From DATFVA01 sp963764235 (lineage in GTDB: Bacteria > Bacteroidota > Ignavibacteria > Ignavibacteriales > Ignavibacteriaceae), in the NCBI GenBank assembly GCA_963764235.1, contig CAVXRO010000008.1, positions 381,582 through 445,581 on the forward strand: 64,000 nt of DNA, written 5' to 3'. Positions 54,770 through 63,197 of this stretch are shown here, piece by piece. Positions within the stretch are counted from its first letter, which is position 1, and the number at the start of each line of letters is the position of its first letter. The notes below the pieces were generated by a model. That model was given only the letters and a program-made list of their open reading frames with translations, was not told the DNA's origin and ran no database searches. A program made the position numbers and the translations under genes.

Positions 54770-54776
54770 TCACACT

Positions 54777-55140
54777 ATGGATCAGAGAAAACTATATAAA
54801 ACAGTAGAGACGATAGCATCGCAGAAATTCCCTTCAGAAGAAAGTATGCTGATTGAAGTATTGAACCAGATAATTTCTAATGAACAGATTGATGTGAACG
54901 GAGGCCGACTGTGGAAGTTAAAAGTTGATGAAGGAAGCTATGCGTTATTATACCAGACCGGTTCAGTAGATGTAATTCATCCGGATTTCAGGATACTGAT
55001 ACGTGAATATCCGGTTTTCGATTTTATTGCTAAAGAACGGACGGTATTAGGAAACGAAACAAACGAGATTCTCAGGCAGAAAGGTATATTTAAATACTCT
55101 GCATCAGGGGTCGGTGATAAAATAAAGCTGAACGACAAAC
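54777..55140 (+). CDS. Unidentified gene, 5' part only, cut at the chimera junction
   Basis: ATG 54777 opens about 121 codons of AT-rich sequence (MDQRKLYKTVETIASQKFPS, with VNGGRLWKLKVDEGSYALLY and later VLGNETNEILRQKGIFKYSA). It is uncharged at the N-terminus and has no signal peptide or membrane segment. From there the same frame happens to continue into GC-rich cydC coding sequence. The family is not recognised; a sensor-type N-terminal domain of a phosphatase or kinase is possible but not shown. The real 3' end is missing from this window. Confidence 0.6.
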
Positions 55141-55146
55141 CCTCGC
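55135..55146. other. Composition and phylogeny breakpoint (chimera junction)
   Basis: Within about ten bases the sequence changes from AT-rich (gataaaataaagctgaacg) to GC-rich (ccctcgcacgatctcgccct). The protein changes from the unidentified protein to CydC. Every gene to the left is Ignavibacteria/Bacteroidota-like and every gene to the right is actinobacterial-like. Most likely an assembly or ligation chimera. Confidence 0.85.
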
Positions 55147-56537
55147 ACGATCTCGCCCTGCGGACGCTCGTCAGTATGCGCGTGGTCTTCACCCAGCGGA
55201 TCGAGCCGCTGGCCCCGGCCGGGCTCGCCGCCTTCCGCCGCGGCGACCTGCTCAGCCGGCTCGTCTCGGACGTCGATGCCCTCCAGAACCTGTTCCTGCG
55301 CGGTCTCGGGCCGCCGCTCGTCGCGCTCGCCTCGGGGGTGCCGTGCTGGGTCGGCGTCTCGGCCGGAAATCTTCCGGCCGCCGGGGCTCGCGCTCGCCGT
55401 CGGCCTCGTCGCCGGCGCCGCCGGCGCGCCGCTGCTCGCCGGCCGCCTCGGTCACGGCTCGACGTCGCCCCGCGCCGCCGCTCGGGGCGAGCTGACCGCC
55501 GAGCTGGTCGAGATCCTCCGCGGCGCGCCCGAGCTCGCCGTCTACGGCCGCGAGCATGGACGCGATCGGCGCCTCCGGCACGCCGACCGCCGGCTGGCCC
55601 GCCTCGCGCGCCGCGACGCGATCGTCGCGGGGATCGGCGAGTCGACGACCACGGTCGTCTCCGGGCTGACGCTCGTCGCCGTGCTGGCGGTCGCCGTCGC
55701 CGCGCACCAGGACAGGCGGCTCTCGCGCGTCCTCGTCGCCGCGCTCGCGCTCTGACGCTGGCCGCGTTCGAGGCGACGGGACCCCTCGTGCAGGCCGCCC
55801 AGGAGCTCGGCGCGACGGTCTCGGCCGGCGAGCGGCTGTTCGAGCTGACCGACTGCGAGCCGCCGGTCTGCGACCCGGAGCAGCCCCGATCGGTCGTCGC
55901 CGGCGTGCCCGCTGTCGCGCTCGAGGGCGTGGCCGTTCCGTTCGCGCCGGGCCTGCGCGGCTTCGACCTTCGCCTCGAACCCGGCCGGAAGGTGGCGCTG
56001 GTCGGCCCGAGCGGCAGCGGCAAGACCACGGTCGCGAACCTCCTCGTCCGCTTCCTCGACCCCGCCGCCGGCCGCGTCACGCTCGACGGCCACGATCTGC
56101 GCGAGTACCGCCAGGAGGACGTCCGCCGCGCGGTTGCGGTCGCCGCCCAGGACGCGCACCTCTTCTCGACCAGCATCCGCGAGAACATCCGCCTCGCGCG
56201 GCCGGGTGCGACCGACGCCGAGATCGAGGACGCGCTCCGCCGGGCGCGGGCCTGGGACTGGGTCGCGTCGCTTCCGGACGGACTCGACACGCTGGTCGGC
56301 GAAGAGGGACGCGAGCTCTCGGGCGGCCAGCGGCAGCGGATCGCGATCGCCCGCGCGCTGCTCGCCGGCGCGCCGGTGCTGGTGCTCGACGAGCCGACGG
56401 CCCATCTCGACCCGGAGACCGCGGAGGCGCTCGTCGCCGACGCCCTGGACGCCGCCGACGGCCGTACCGTCCTGCTGATCACGCACCGCCCGGAGGGGCT
56501 CGACCTCGTCGACGAGGTCGTCGCGCTCGCGCCTTAA
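55141..56537 (+). CDS. cydC: Thiol reductant ABC exporter subunit CydC, 5'-truncated, two frameshifts
   Basis: Half of the CydDC transporter that exports cysteine or glutathione for cytochrome bd assembly. The sequence begins at HDLALRTLVSMRV, about 90-100 residues into the usual protein, because the join removed the 5' part. The membrane region continues through SRLVSDVDALQNLFLRGLGP. The frame changes near 55,340-55,390 to PGLALAVGLVAGAAGAPLLA. It changes back near 55,755 to LAAFEATGPLVQAAQELG. The ATPase has GPSGSGKTT, AVAAQDAHLFSTSIRENI, LSGGQRQRIAIARALL and LVLDEPTAHLD. No cydD or cydAB is visible. Frameshifts look like read errors. Confidence 0.85.
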
Positions 56538-56597
56538 CGGCTTCCGCTGCAATCGTTAACCCGGGGTTCATACGCCGCCCGCTACACCTGAGAGGCG

Positions 56598-56807
56598 ATG
56601 GTGTGCCTCAGGATCGAAGCCGATCGGTCGTCCGAGCGGGCGATCGCGCGGCAGCTCGAGCGCTTCGGCTGCCGGATCGTCGAGGAGAGCGGCTCGGCGC
56701 TCCGCGTCGAATTCCCGTACGCACACAGCGAGCGGGAGGCTCTCGCCGAGACGCGCCTCTACCTCGGGATGTGGTTCCGGGGCGTGCGCTCGGCGCGTGC
56801 GGCCTGA
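56598..56807 (+). CDS. Small uncharacterised actinobacterial-type ORF
   Basis: A 69-residue frame (MVCLRIEADRSSERAIARQL then RFGCRIVEESGSALRVEFP and ending SARAA). Alternating charged and hydrophobic residues are compatible with a small alpha/beta fold. It follows cydC by about 60 bases and precedes the IS3 element. High GC makes spurious frames common, but third-position usage looks coding. No family recognised. Confidence 0.45.
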   Translation: MVCLRIEADRSSERAIARQLERFGCRIVEESGSALRVEFPYAHSEREALAETRLYLGMWFRGVRSARAA

Positions 56808-56937
56808 GGGACGGGATGCCCTACTGATATGGAGTAGGTCTTTGTCAAGTCGCAGGCGGAGGAGGCTCGCGTTTCGCGGGCCTCGGGCAGCTGACCCCGT
56901 TTGATGGACACGGGGTTTTGGGGTTCAGACCTTAATC

Positions 56938-57807
56938 TCAATTTCTCTCTGTCTCGTACTCGACCGGTGTCGGTGGGCGAGCCGGGCTTGGTGGCGCTCG
57001 CGGTTGTAGAAGATCTCGATGTAGTCGAAGAGGGCGGCGCGGAGCGAGGCGCGGTCGGGCCAGACGCGGCGGCCGTGGAGGAAGCGCAGCTCGCGTTTGA
57101 GCGTTGACCAGAACGCTTCCATCGCGGCGTTGTCGGCGGCGGTACCGACCCGGCCGAAGGAGAGACGGACACGTCTCGTCGTGGGCGCGGTCGCAGAACA
57201 GCAGCGAGGTGTATTGGATCCGTGGTCGGCGTGATGGATCACCCCCGTCGGACGGTCGGCGGCGGCGGATCGCCATCACGAGCGCGTCGACGCAGAGCTC
57301 GGCGGTGCGCCGCTCTGACATCGCCCAGCCGACGACCCGGTTGGAGTACAGGTCGACGATCCCGGCCAGATGCAGCTTGCCCTCGAAGGTCTGCGAACTC
57401 GGTGATGTCTGCGACCCAGCGCTCGTCCGCCTGCGCCGCGGTGAAGTCGCGGCGGAGCAGATCCGGCGCCGGCGCCGCGTGCCGACCGGCCCGCCGGCTG
57501 GTCCTCGTGCCGGGGCCGCCGACACCGCGGATCCCGTTGAGCGCATCAGCCGGGCGACGCGCTTGTGGTTGGCCGAAAGACCACGCCGCTCGAGCTGGCC
57601 GAGGATCTTGACCCGGCCGTAGGTGCCCCTGGAGCGCTCATGGATCTCGCGGATCTCCTCGAGCAACCGCTCGTTGGCGAGCTGCCGATTCGAGGGCGGC
57701 CGGCACCGCCAGGCGTAGAAGCCCGACCGGGACACGCCGGCAAGCGCACACAACCTGGAGACCGGGTAGTCCGCCTGGTGATCCTCGACGAAACGGCAGC
57801 GGCTCAC
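56938..57807 (-). CDS. IS3-family transposase OrfB, frameshifted
   Basis: A DDE integrase-type transposase. The N-terminal HTH_21 part reads well from GTG 57807 (RCRFVEDHQADYPVSRLCAL, GVSRSGFYAWRCRPPS, LLEEIREIHERSRGTYG). The catalytic core is spread over frames. The first D is in ERWVADITEF-like sequence, the second in SDHGSQYTS-like sequence near 57220, and the E in the segment DNAAMEAFWSTLKRELRFLH near 57110. At least three indels are required. The protein ends near 56938 with TPVEYETERN. Overlap with OrfA is through CGGTGAGC. It is either decayed or misread. Confidence 0.8.
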   Translation of the reverse strand: MSRCRFVEDHQADYPVSRLCALAGVSRSGFYAWRCRPPSNRQLANERLLEEIREIHERSRGTYGRVKILGQLERRGLSANHKRVARLMRSTGSAVSAAPARGPAGGPVGTRRRRRICSAATSPRRRRTSAGSQTSPSSQTFEGKLHLAGIVDLYSNRVVGWAMSERRTAELCVDALVMAIRRRRPSDGGDPSRRPRIQYTSLLFCDRAHDETCPSLLRPGRYRRRQRRDGSVLVNAQTRAALPPRPPRLARPRLAPRRPLRLHRDLLQPRAPPSPARPPTPVEYETERN

Positions 57808-58099
57808 CGGATCGTCTCCCGCGCGAAATACGCGGCCGCTTTACGCAAATCTCTCGCTCCAGCTGCAACTCAGCCACCTCCTTACGCAGCCGGCGCAGCT
57901 CGTCGCGCTCGGACTCGGTCAACGCTGCCGGGTCGGCGGAGCGCTCCCGCGCCTCCCGATCGGCCTTGACCCAGTTACCGAGCGTCCCGTCGTTGATCCC
58001 CAACGAGCGGGCGACCTCCGCGATCGTACGACCCGACGAGCCGATCAGCTCCAGCGCCTCCCGACGGAACTCCGGCGTGTACTTGGACGGACGAGCCAT
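57804..58099 (-). CDS. IS3-family transposase OrfA, frameshifted near its end
   Basis: A small HTH protein (about 99 residues) that with OrfB makes the IS3 transposase. It starts MARPSKYTPEFRREALELIG, with the HTH in RTIAEVARSLGINDGTLGNW. A leucine-zipper-like end follows (DELRRLRKEVAELQLERE). The frame is lost near 57852 and is restored as LRKAAAYFARETIR by one extra base, ending in the TGA that overlaps OrfB. A strong AGGAGGAGGTG lies before the ATG at 58099. Confidence 0.85.
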
Positions 58100-58192
58100 C
58101 AACGACACCTCCTCCTAGGGCTCGCGCCCCAGAATCAAGTGTCCACGCTACGGGGTCAACTGCCCCCTCGCCTTGTTTGGTGGCTGGTGAGG

Positions 58193-59263
58193 CTACGCCA
58201 TCGTTGCCAGCTTCCAGCAGTGGCCGGCAAGCTCACGAGCGACCGCGACGGCAACGACCGTGCGGCGCTTGCCGCGCTGCTCGAGGTCCCACCAGCGGCG
58301 ATCAGCCGACGGGCGACCGCTTCGGCCTCGGCACGGACAGCGGCGGACTGACCGGCACGGCGGCCGCTGAGCGCGACGCTCGCTCGAAGCGGACGGCGTT
58401 GGTGCCAGGCGGCCTCGACGAGCAGCCGGCGAGCGTGGCTGTTGCCGGTCTTGGTGATCGGCCCCTGGCGGCGCTGCTCGCCGCTCGAGTGCTCACTCGG
58501 TACCAGCCCAAGGAAAGCCCCGAGCCGCGCCGGGTCGTAGCCGCGCCAGTCCCCCAGCTCGACCGTGAGCGCGAGCGCGGTCAAAGTCGAGACGCCGCGC
58601 AAGCAGCGAGCCGCGCGACCGGTCCGCGAACGCCGGTGGTGGCAGCGAGCTCGACGATCGCCTTGTCGAGCCGGTCGCGGCGCGCCTTCGCCTGCAACAC
58701 CGTCCCGTAGCTCTCGTCGAAACAGACCGCGAGCGGCCCGATCGAAGCGCAGACCAGCAAGCCAGCGATCGTGCTCGCGAGTCCACGCCGACGCTGCCAG
58801 AGCAGCCCGTGCCGCAACAACAGCTTCGAGAGCCGGTGCCGCGCCCGCATCAGATCCGCGCGCGCATCCTCCCGCAAACGAATCAGATCGCGCGCGGCCT
58901 CCTCCAGCTCGCTCGGCACCCGCACCGCCGTCAGCTCGCCCAGCCGCAACAGCCGCGCCAACCGCTCAGCGTCACGCCGATCCGTCTTGACCCGCTCCGC
59001 CGCCGGCCCGCGGGATCTTGCCCGGCGCCGCGACCAGGCACGCGATCCCCGAACGGCCACAGGCACGCGCAAGCTCGAACCCGGTCGGACCCGCCTCGTA
59101 AGCGACCCGCACCGGCGCCCGCAACATCCCCAGCCACTCGACCAGCTGATCGCTCGCTACCGGACCCGCGCCGTCGATAGCTCACCGCTGCTCCCGTCCA
59201 ATACGCTCGCGACCGCCGAGCGAGCATGCAGATCAACACCAACCCAACTACCGTCACCCATAC
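58193..59263 (-). CDS. IS110-family transposase, frameshifted
   Basis: A DEDD (RuvC-fold) transposase of about 355 codons. It starts at ATG 59263 with WVGVDLHARSAVASVLDG (first D), then YEAGPTGFELARACGR (E) and KTDRRDAERLARLLRLGEL (two D). An RLSKLLLRHGLL helix follows. The transposase_20 part is TLTALALTVELGDW and LGAFLGLVPSEHSSGEQ, with KTGNSHARRLLVEAAW and the C-terminus VARELAGHCWKLATMA. At least four indels break the frame. IS110 elements lack terminal inverted repeats, so its ends are not defined. It begins about 35 bases beyond the IS3 right end. Confidence 0.82.
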
Positions 59264-59356
59264 CGGCGCCTCCCGTAATTGCGGCTCTACCGCCGCGCCA
59301 ATCGCGACGGCAGCCCGCGCCAACTTACGAGCGAGGCGCCGGCAACTCCATACGGT

Positions 59357-60232
59357 CTAGCCCGGCGGCGATAGCGCGGCCGCCAGCGCCTTCCACTGCG
59401 CCGGCTTCGTTGTTGCGTAGTCGTACAGGCTGGCTCCCGACGCGCCGGCGTCGAGCGCTGCGGCGGCGAACGAGCGCACCTGCGCCGCCGTCGCCGCGCC
59501 GGCGAGGCCGCCGACGGCGTGGACGGGGAGCGACGGGCTGTCCGCCCGCTCCCGCAGGAGCTCGACGTTGGCGAGCGTGTAGGCGCGGGCCTGGGCGGCG
59601 GTCTTGAAGCGGTAGGTGAAGTAGCCCATCGGCAGGAAGACGTCGAAGGTCGTCGCCGGCCGGGCGTACGGGAATCCCGGCCAGTAGGTCGGGTTCAGAT
59701 CCATCCCGCGGGGCGCCGGGATGATCGCGCCGAGGGGGTACCCGGCTCCGGCCGCGGCCCGCAGCACGTCGGCCAGGGCCAGCACCCGTGCGTGCGCAGG
59801 CGCACGTCTGGATCCTGGCCGACTCGATGTCGAGCGCGAAGGCGTCGAAGGCGTCGCCGCCGGACGAGCGAAACCGGATCGCCGCGAGGGCGCGGCTCTG
59901 TCCAGCGCGCGGGCGGCCGAAGGTGGGCAGGTACCAGGCGACAACACGGATCCCGGCCGCATGCGCCGCGGTGATGAACCGTGCGACGGTCGCGGGATCG
60001 ACATCCGGCGCCGGCGAGGGTAGCTGGAGGTCTCGAGGTAGAGCGTGCGCACACCGCGGCGTGCATTGGGCGACGGCCGCCTCGGGGTCTGCCGTACGCC
60101 GGGGTCGTAGAGGTCGACCCAGGTGCCGAGGCCCGCGTAGCCTGAGAGGTCGCGTCCCGGCGCGGCGCCGCCGGCCGGCACGGCGAGGCCGAGCGCGAGC
60201 GCGGCGAGACAGGCGGCGAGACGGAGCCCCAC
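59357..60232 (-). CDS. Secreted protein of unknown function (TIM-barrel-like), frameshifted
   Basis: GTG 60232 opens a signal peptide (RLAACLAALALGLAVPAGGA). GTWVDLYDPGV follows. After frame changes come FITAAHAAGIRVVAWYLPTF, FDAFALDIES, GYPLGAIIPAPRGMDLNPTY, DVFLPMGYFTYRFK and the end SGASLYDYATTKPAQWKALA. The strand-helix order, the acidic residues in LDIES and the GY(F) strands resemble a glycoside-hydrolase-like barrel. I do not recognise the family. At least two indels are needed. Exported by the N-terminal signal. Confidence 0.65.
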   Translation of the reverse strand: MGLRLAACLAALALGLAVPAGGAAPGRDLSGYAGLGTWVDLYDPGVRQTPRRPSPNARRGVRTLYLETSSYPRRRRMSIPRPSHGSSPRRMRPGSVLSPGTCPPSAARALDRAAPSRRSGFARPAATPSTPSRSTSSRPGSRRAPAHARVLALADVLRAAAGAGYPLGAIIPAPRGMDLNPTYWPGFPYARPATTFDVFLPMGYFTYRFKTAAQARAYTLANVELLRERADSPSLPVHAVGGLAGAATAAQVRSFAAAALDAGASGASLYDYATTKPAQWKALAAALSPPG

Positions 60233-60270
60233 AGCTCCGCCATTCTGCCCGGGTCTGCGCGATCCTCTGC

Positions 60271-61014
60271 CTAGGCGTGTGTATCGATGAAATCGAGCAC
60301 GCGGCGCCACGCGTCCTCCGACTCGCGGGCGAACTCCTCGTAGCGGCGGTCGAAGAAGCTGTGCGGCACGCCCTCGTAGATCCGACCTCGTGCTCGATGC
60401 CGGCCGCGGTCAGGGCGTCGTCGAAGGCGGCGTTCTGCTCGGCGGTGATGTTCTGGTCGTCGCCGGCCTGGAGCGCGAGAATCGGGGCGCTCAGCTCGGC
60501 GGCGCGGCGAGCGGGCCGGGCCAGCCGTTGCGGTCGAGCGGGCTGCCGTAGAAGCCGACCGCGCCCGCGAGCCCGTGACCGCCGGCAGCGGCGAGCCACG
60601 AGTTGCGCCGCCGAAGCAGAAGCCGACGGTGAAGATCGAGGCTGCGCCGTGCTCGCGGAGCCCGGTCGACCGCGGCCGCGACGTCGAGCTGGATCGTCTC
60701 GGGCTCGGTCTCGGTGACGTGGTCCATGTACGGGAAGTCGTCGTCGCGCTTCCCGACCCCGGCGGTGCGCCCGAAGTAGTCGATCGCGACTGCGCCATCC
60801 CGCGTTCGGCGAACCGCAGGGTCAGCTCTTCGTAGAAGCGGTAGAGACCGCGGACGTCCGGAAGGACGACGACGCCGCCTCCGCAATTCCGTCGGGCACG
60901 GCCGCGAAGGCGGCGAAGCGGTTCCCGTCGGCGGCATCGAGCACGAGATCCTCGTGCTGACCGCGGCACCCGAGATCGGCGGGATCGGCGGAGGGAATCG
61001 AGCTCGAAGCACAT
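60271..61014 (-). CDS. Dienelactone hydrolase family protein, frameshifted
   Basis: An alpha/beta hydrolase with a cysteine nucleophile. The pieces in order are MCFELDS at the start, VVVLPDVRGLYRFYEELTLR and FAERG. AIDYFGRTAG, VGFCFGG (nucleophile), GAVGFYGSPLDRNGWPGPL and APILALQAGDDQNITAEQNA (acid) follow. EGVPHSFFDRRYEEFA (catalytic His) and a C-terminal WRRVLDFIDTHA complete it. All three catalytic positions are seen but lie in three frames, so at least three indels are present. Substrate unknown; the family acts on dienelactones and related esters. Confidence 0.85.
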   Translation of the reverse strand: MCFELDSLRRSRRSRVPRSARGSRARCRRREPLRRLRGRARRNCGGGVVVLPDVRGLYRFYEELTLRFAERGMAQSRSTTSGAPPGSGSATTTSRTWTTSPRPSPRRSSSTSRPRSTGLREHGAASIFTVGFCFGGATRGSPLPAVTGSRARSASTAARSTATAGPARSPRRRAERPDSRAPGRRRPEHHRRAERRLRRRPDRGRHRARGRIYEGVPHSFFDRRYEEFARESEDAWRRVLDFIDTHA

Positions 61015-61093
61015 GCCTCGGAGCCTAGACGACGACCACCTGGTTACCGCATCGGTACCTCGTGGAGACGGGCGTTCTCGCTACGTTCGAGGC

Positions 61094-61240
61094 ATGAACG
61101 AGCACTACCTGATCGTCGTCGAGCAGCTCGTCCGCGAGGGACGCTCCGAGCGGGAGATCGAGCGCACCGTCGACCGGCTCGTCGAGGAGGACGCAAGGCT
61201 CCTCGAGGACGAGCTGGACGACCTGCCCGCCGCCGCGTAG
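61094..61240 (+). CDS. Small acidic ORF of 48 residues
   Basis: ATG 61094 (MNEHYLIVVEQLVREGRSER, ending LLEDELDDLPAAA) encodes a short, strongly acidic helical peptide. It lies between the divergent dienelactone hydrolase start and the convergent yceH end. Its length and composition resemble small conserved actinobacterial proteins, but I cannot name a family. Confidence 0.5.
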   Translation: MNEHYLIVVEQLVREGRSEREIERTVDRLVEEDARLLEDELDDLPAAA

Positions 61241-61244
61241 GACG

Positions 61245-61860
61245 CGGTCCGCCGCGGCGGCTCTCGAGCGCGGCGCGGAGGCGGGCGACCTCCTCTTCGA
61301 GACGGCTCACACGCTCTTCGAGGTCCAGCTCGTCCGCCGCGTCCGGGCGCCGCTCCGTTCCCGCCGGCTCCGCCTCCTCGTCCCGAGCAGCTGGGCGAAG
61401 CGCTCGCCTCGCTCTCCGGGCCGTCGGGATGCTGCCCGACAAGGTCGCGCTAGCTCAGTCGATAGAGAGTTTCCTCGACCCCGCCGGGCCCGAAGCGGTA
61501 CAGCCGGTCGGTCCGCTGCCTGAGCTCGGCGGCGGTCTGTGGCCCCCGGAGCATCAACACGGCCAGCAGCGAGAGCTCGGCGTCGTCGAGCGACAGCGCT
61601 TCGTCAGCAGGTGTCGGTACTTGACCGCCCGGCTGCCGGGCCACTGGCGAGCCGCACCCAGCCGCGCCGAGACAGGCCTGGAGCGCGTCTCGGAGGTCGG
61701 CTCGTCGTAGTCCACGACCGGGTCGCGGCTCGTCGACTGGTTGCACGCGAGCCGCAGCGCGTTGACCGAGAGCGGGTATGCTCGGGGGTCGTCCGCTGCT
61801 TCTCGATCAGGCAGCCGAGAACGCGAATTTCGGCGGCGTCGGGTCCACGCCGAGAGCCTA
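61245..61860 (-). CDS. YceH family protein (DUF480/UPF0502), frameshifted
   Basis: A winged-helix protein of unknown role. The family start is DAAEIRVLGCLIEKQRTTPE, preceded probably by GTG near 61850. Pieces then appear in several frames: LRLACNQSTSRDPVVDYDEP, RGWVRLASGP, GSRAVKYRHLL, LSLDDAELSLLAVLMLRG, PQTAAELRQRTDRLYRFG and VEETLYRL. The C-terminal coiled coil is LEERVSRLEEEVARLRAALE. At least three indels and a TAG at about 61452-61454 interrupt it. The exact 3' end is uncertain. Confidence 0.78.
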
Positions 61861-62118
61861 AAACCCTATCCCCCACCCAGGGTGGGGAGCCTTCCCGCCG
61901 CCCTCGAAGGCGACGATACCGGGCGAGGCGCCGCCTGCGGGTGCCGCGATCGTGCCGAGTTCGAACTTCTTGTGCACGGAGCGGCTAGGCTCCCGGCCGT
62001 GCGGGCGATCGTCGTCGTACTGGTCGCGATCCGCTCGACGCCGAAGATCGACTCGACGGCGAAGCCGGACAACGGCTGAGCAGGAGTCGCCGGCGCGAAG
62101 CGCCATACTGGCCGTGTC
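61861..62118. other. 258-base gap between yceH and gltX
   Basis: It contains a small perfect stem (cccacc/ggtggg, near 61872-61886) close to the yceH start. The rest shows no convincing gene; the short frames present do not resemble a known product. Confidence 0.4.
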
Positions 62119-63168
62119 GTGGCCGGCCGAGAGTCCGCATCCCCCAAGCGCGTTCGCTTCGCGCCGAGCCCGACCGGCACGCTGCACGTCGGGAACGCGC
62201 TGTCGGCGGTCGCCAACCGCCGCTTCGGCGACTGGCTGCTGCTGCGGATCGACGACACCGACGCGACCCGGGACGTGCCGGGCGGCGAGGAGGCGATTCT
62301 CCACGACCTGGAGTGGCTGGGCGTGGAGTGGGACGAGGGGCCGGTGCGCCAATCGGAGCGTGGCGAGCGATACCGTGCAGCGGCGGAGCAGCTCGGGGTG
62401 ACGCGGTTCGACGGCATCACGCTCGTCCGCGACGACGGCTCCGCCACCTACCAGCTCGCCAGCGTGGTCGACGACGGCGACTTCGGCATCACCCACGTGA
62501 TCCGTGGCAACGACCACCGGCCGAACGAGGCCATCCACCGGCGCCTGCACGAGGCTCTCGGGACGCCCGCGCCGGAGTACCTCCACCACGGGCTGATCCT
62601 CGGCGACGACGGGAAGAAGCTCTCGAAACGCGCAGAGGGCGCGACCGTCGCCTCGCTGCGCGAAGCGGGCATCCCCGCCGAAGCGGTGCGGGCGTACCTC
62701 GAGGAGCTCGGCCTGCCCAGGCACGACGTCCGCCTCGACCTGCCCCGGATCCGCAGGCTGGCGATCGAGGCGATCGAGGCTCTCCCCGGTGAGGACCTGG
62801 CCCGCCGGGCCGGCGCGGATCCCCGGTACGTGCCGGTGATGCGCGGCGCGCGCGACCTGGTCGAGGCCCGTGCCTATGCCGAGCAGGTCGCCGAGCCGCT
62901 TCTGTACGCGGCGAACGACGTCGAGACCCTGCGCCCGCTTCCGCGAGCTGCGCATCGTTGAAGCCCGGCTGCCGCGTGACCTGGTGCGCGAGCTCCGGGC
63001 GGCCGGCGGCAACCTCAAGGAGCTGCGGTTGGCGCCCCTGGTCGCCCGCGTCACCACCGGTCCCGAGCTGTCCGCGATACTGGCTGCTCTGCCGAAGGGA
63101 CGGAAGCTCCGGATCGGTGCGGACAGGCGTCGGAGTCGGTATCGTCGCCTCGAGGGGGGCGGGTCTGA
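62119..63168 (+). CDS. gltX: Glutamyl-tRNA synthetase (short actinobacterial form), frameshifted near its C-terminus
   Basis: Charges tRNA(Glu), or in a short form tRNA(Glu/Asp). The class I HIGH motif is SPTGTLHVGNAL near residue 20. The KMSKS equivalent is KKLSKRAEG near 175. RIDDTDATRD and GNDHRPNEAIHRRLHEAL mark the catalytic fold. The frame holds to about 62930, then shifts by one to continue as FRELRIVEARLPRDLVREL and TGPELSAILAALPKG. The anticodon domain is short. The start is GTG 62119, and the stop is placed only approximately. It precedes cysS on the same strand. Confidence 0.85.
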
Positions 63169-63197
63169 ATCCTACCCTAGGGGGGGCTGCTGCGCCG

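Larger units (their letters stand above)
56892..58158 (-). mobile_element. IS3-family insertion sequence with terminal inverted repeats
   Basis: About 1.27 kb bounded by TGACCCCGT...TGGACAC (56892-56911) and its inverted, slightly diverged partner GTGTCCACG...ACGGGGTCA (58139-58158). The 5'-TGA/TCA-3' ends are typical of IS3. It contains OrfA and OrfB on the minus strand with TGA/GTG overlap. No target-site duplication is obvious in the flanks. It abuts an IS110-type transposase on its right. Confidence 0.85.

Noticed and set aside
54777..56537. One continuous 586-residue frame that looks like a new ABC transporter fusion
   Set aside because: The frame crosses an abrupt change of composition and phylum, and its middle (about 55,360-55,755) is an Arg-rich shifted frame of CydC. 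It is a chimera plus frameshifts, not a protein.
61446..61467. tRNA-like D-arm string (gcgctagctcagtcgatagag)
   Set aside because: No matching acceptor stem, anticodon arm or T-arm is found at the right distances, and it lies inside yceH coding sequence on the other strand.
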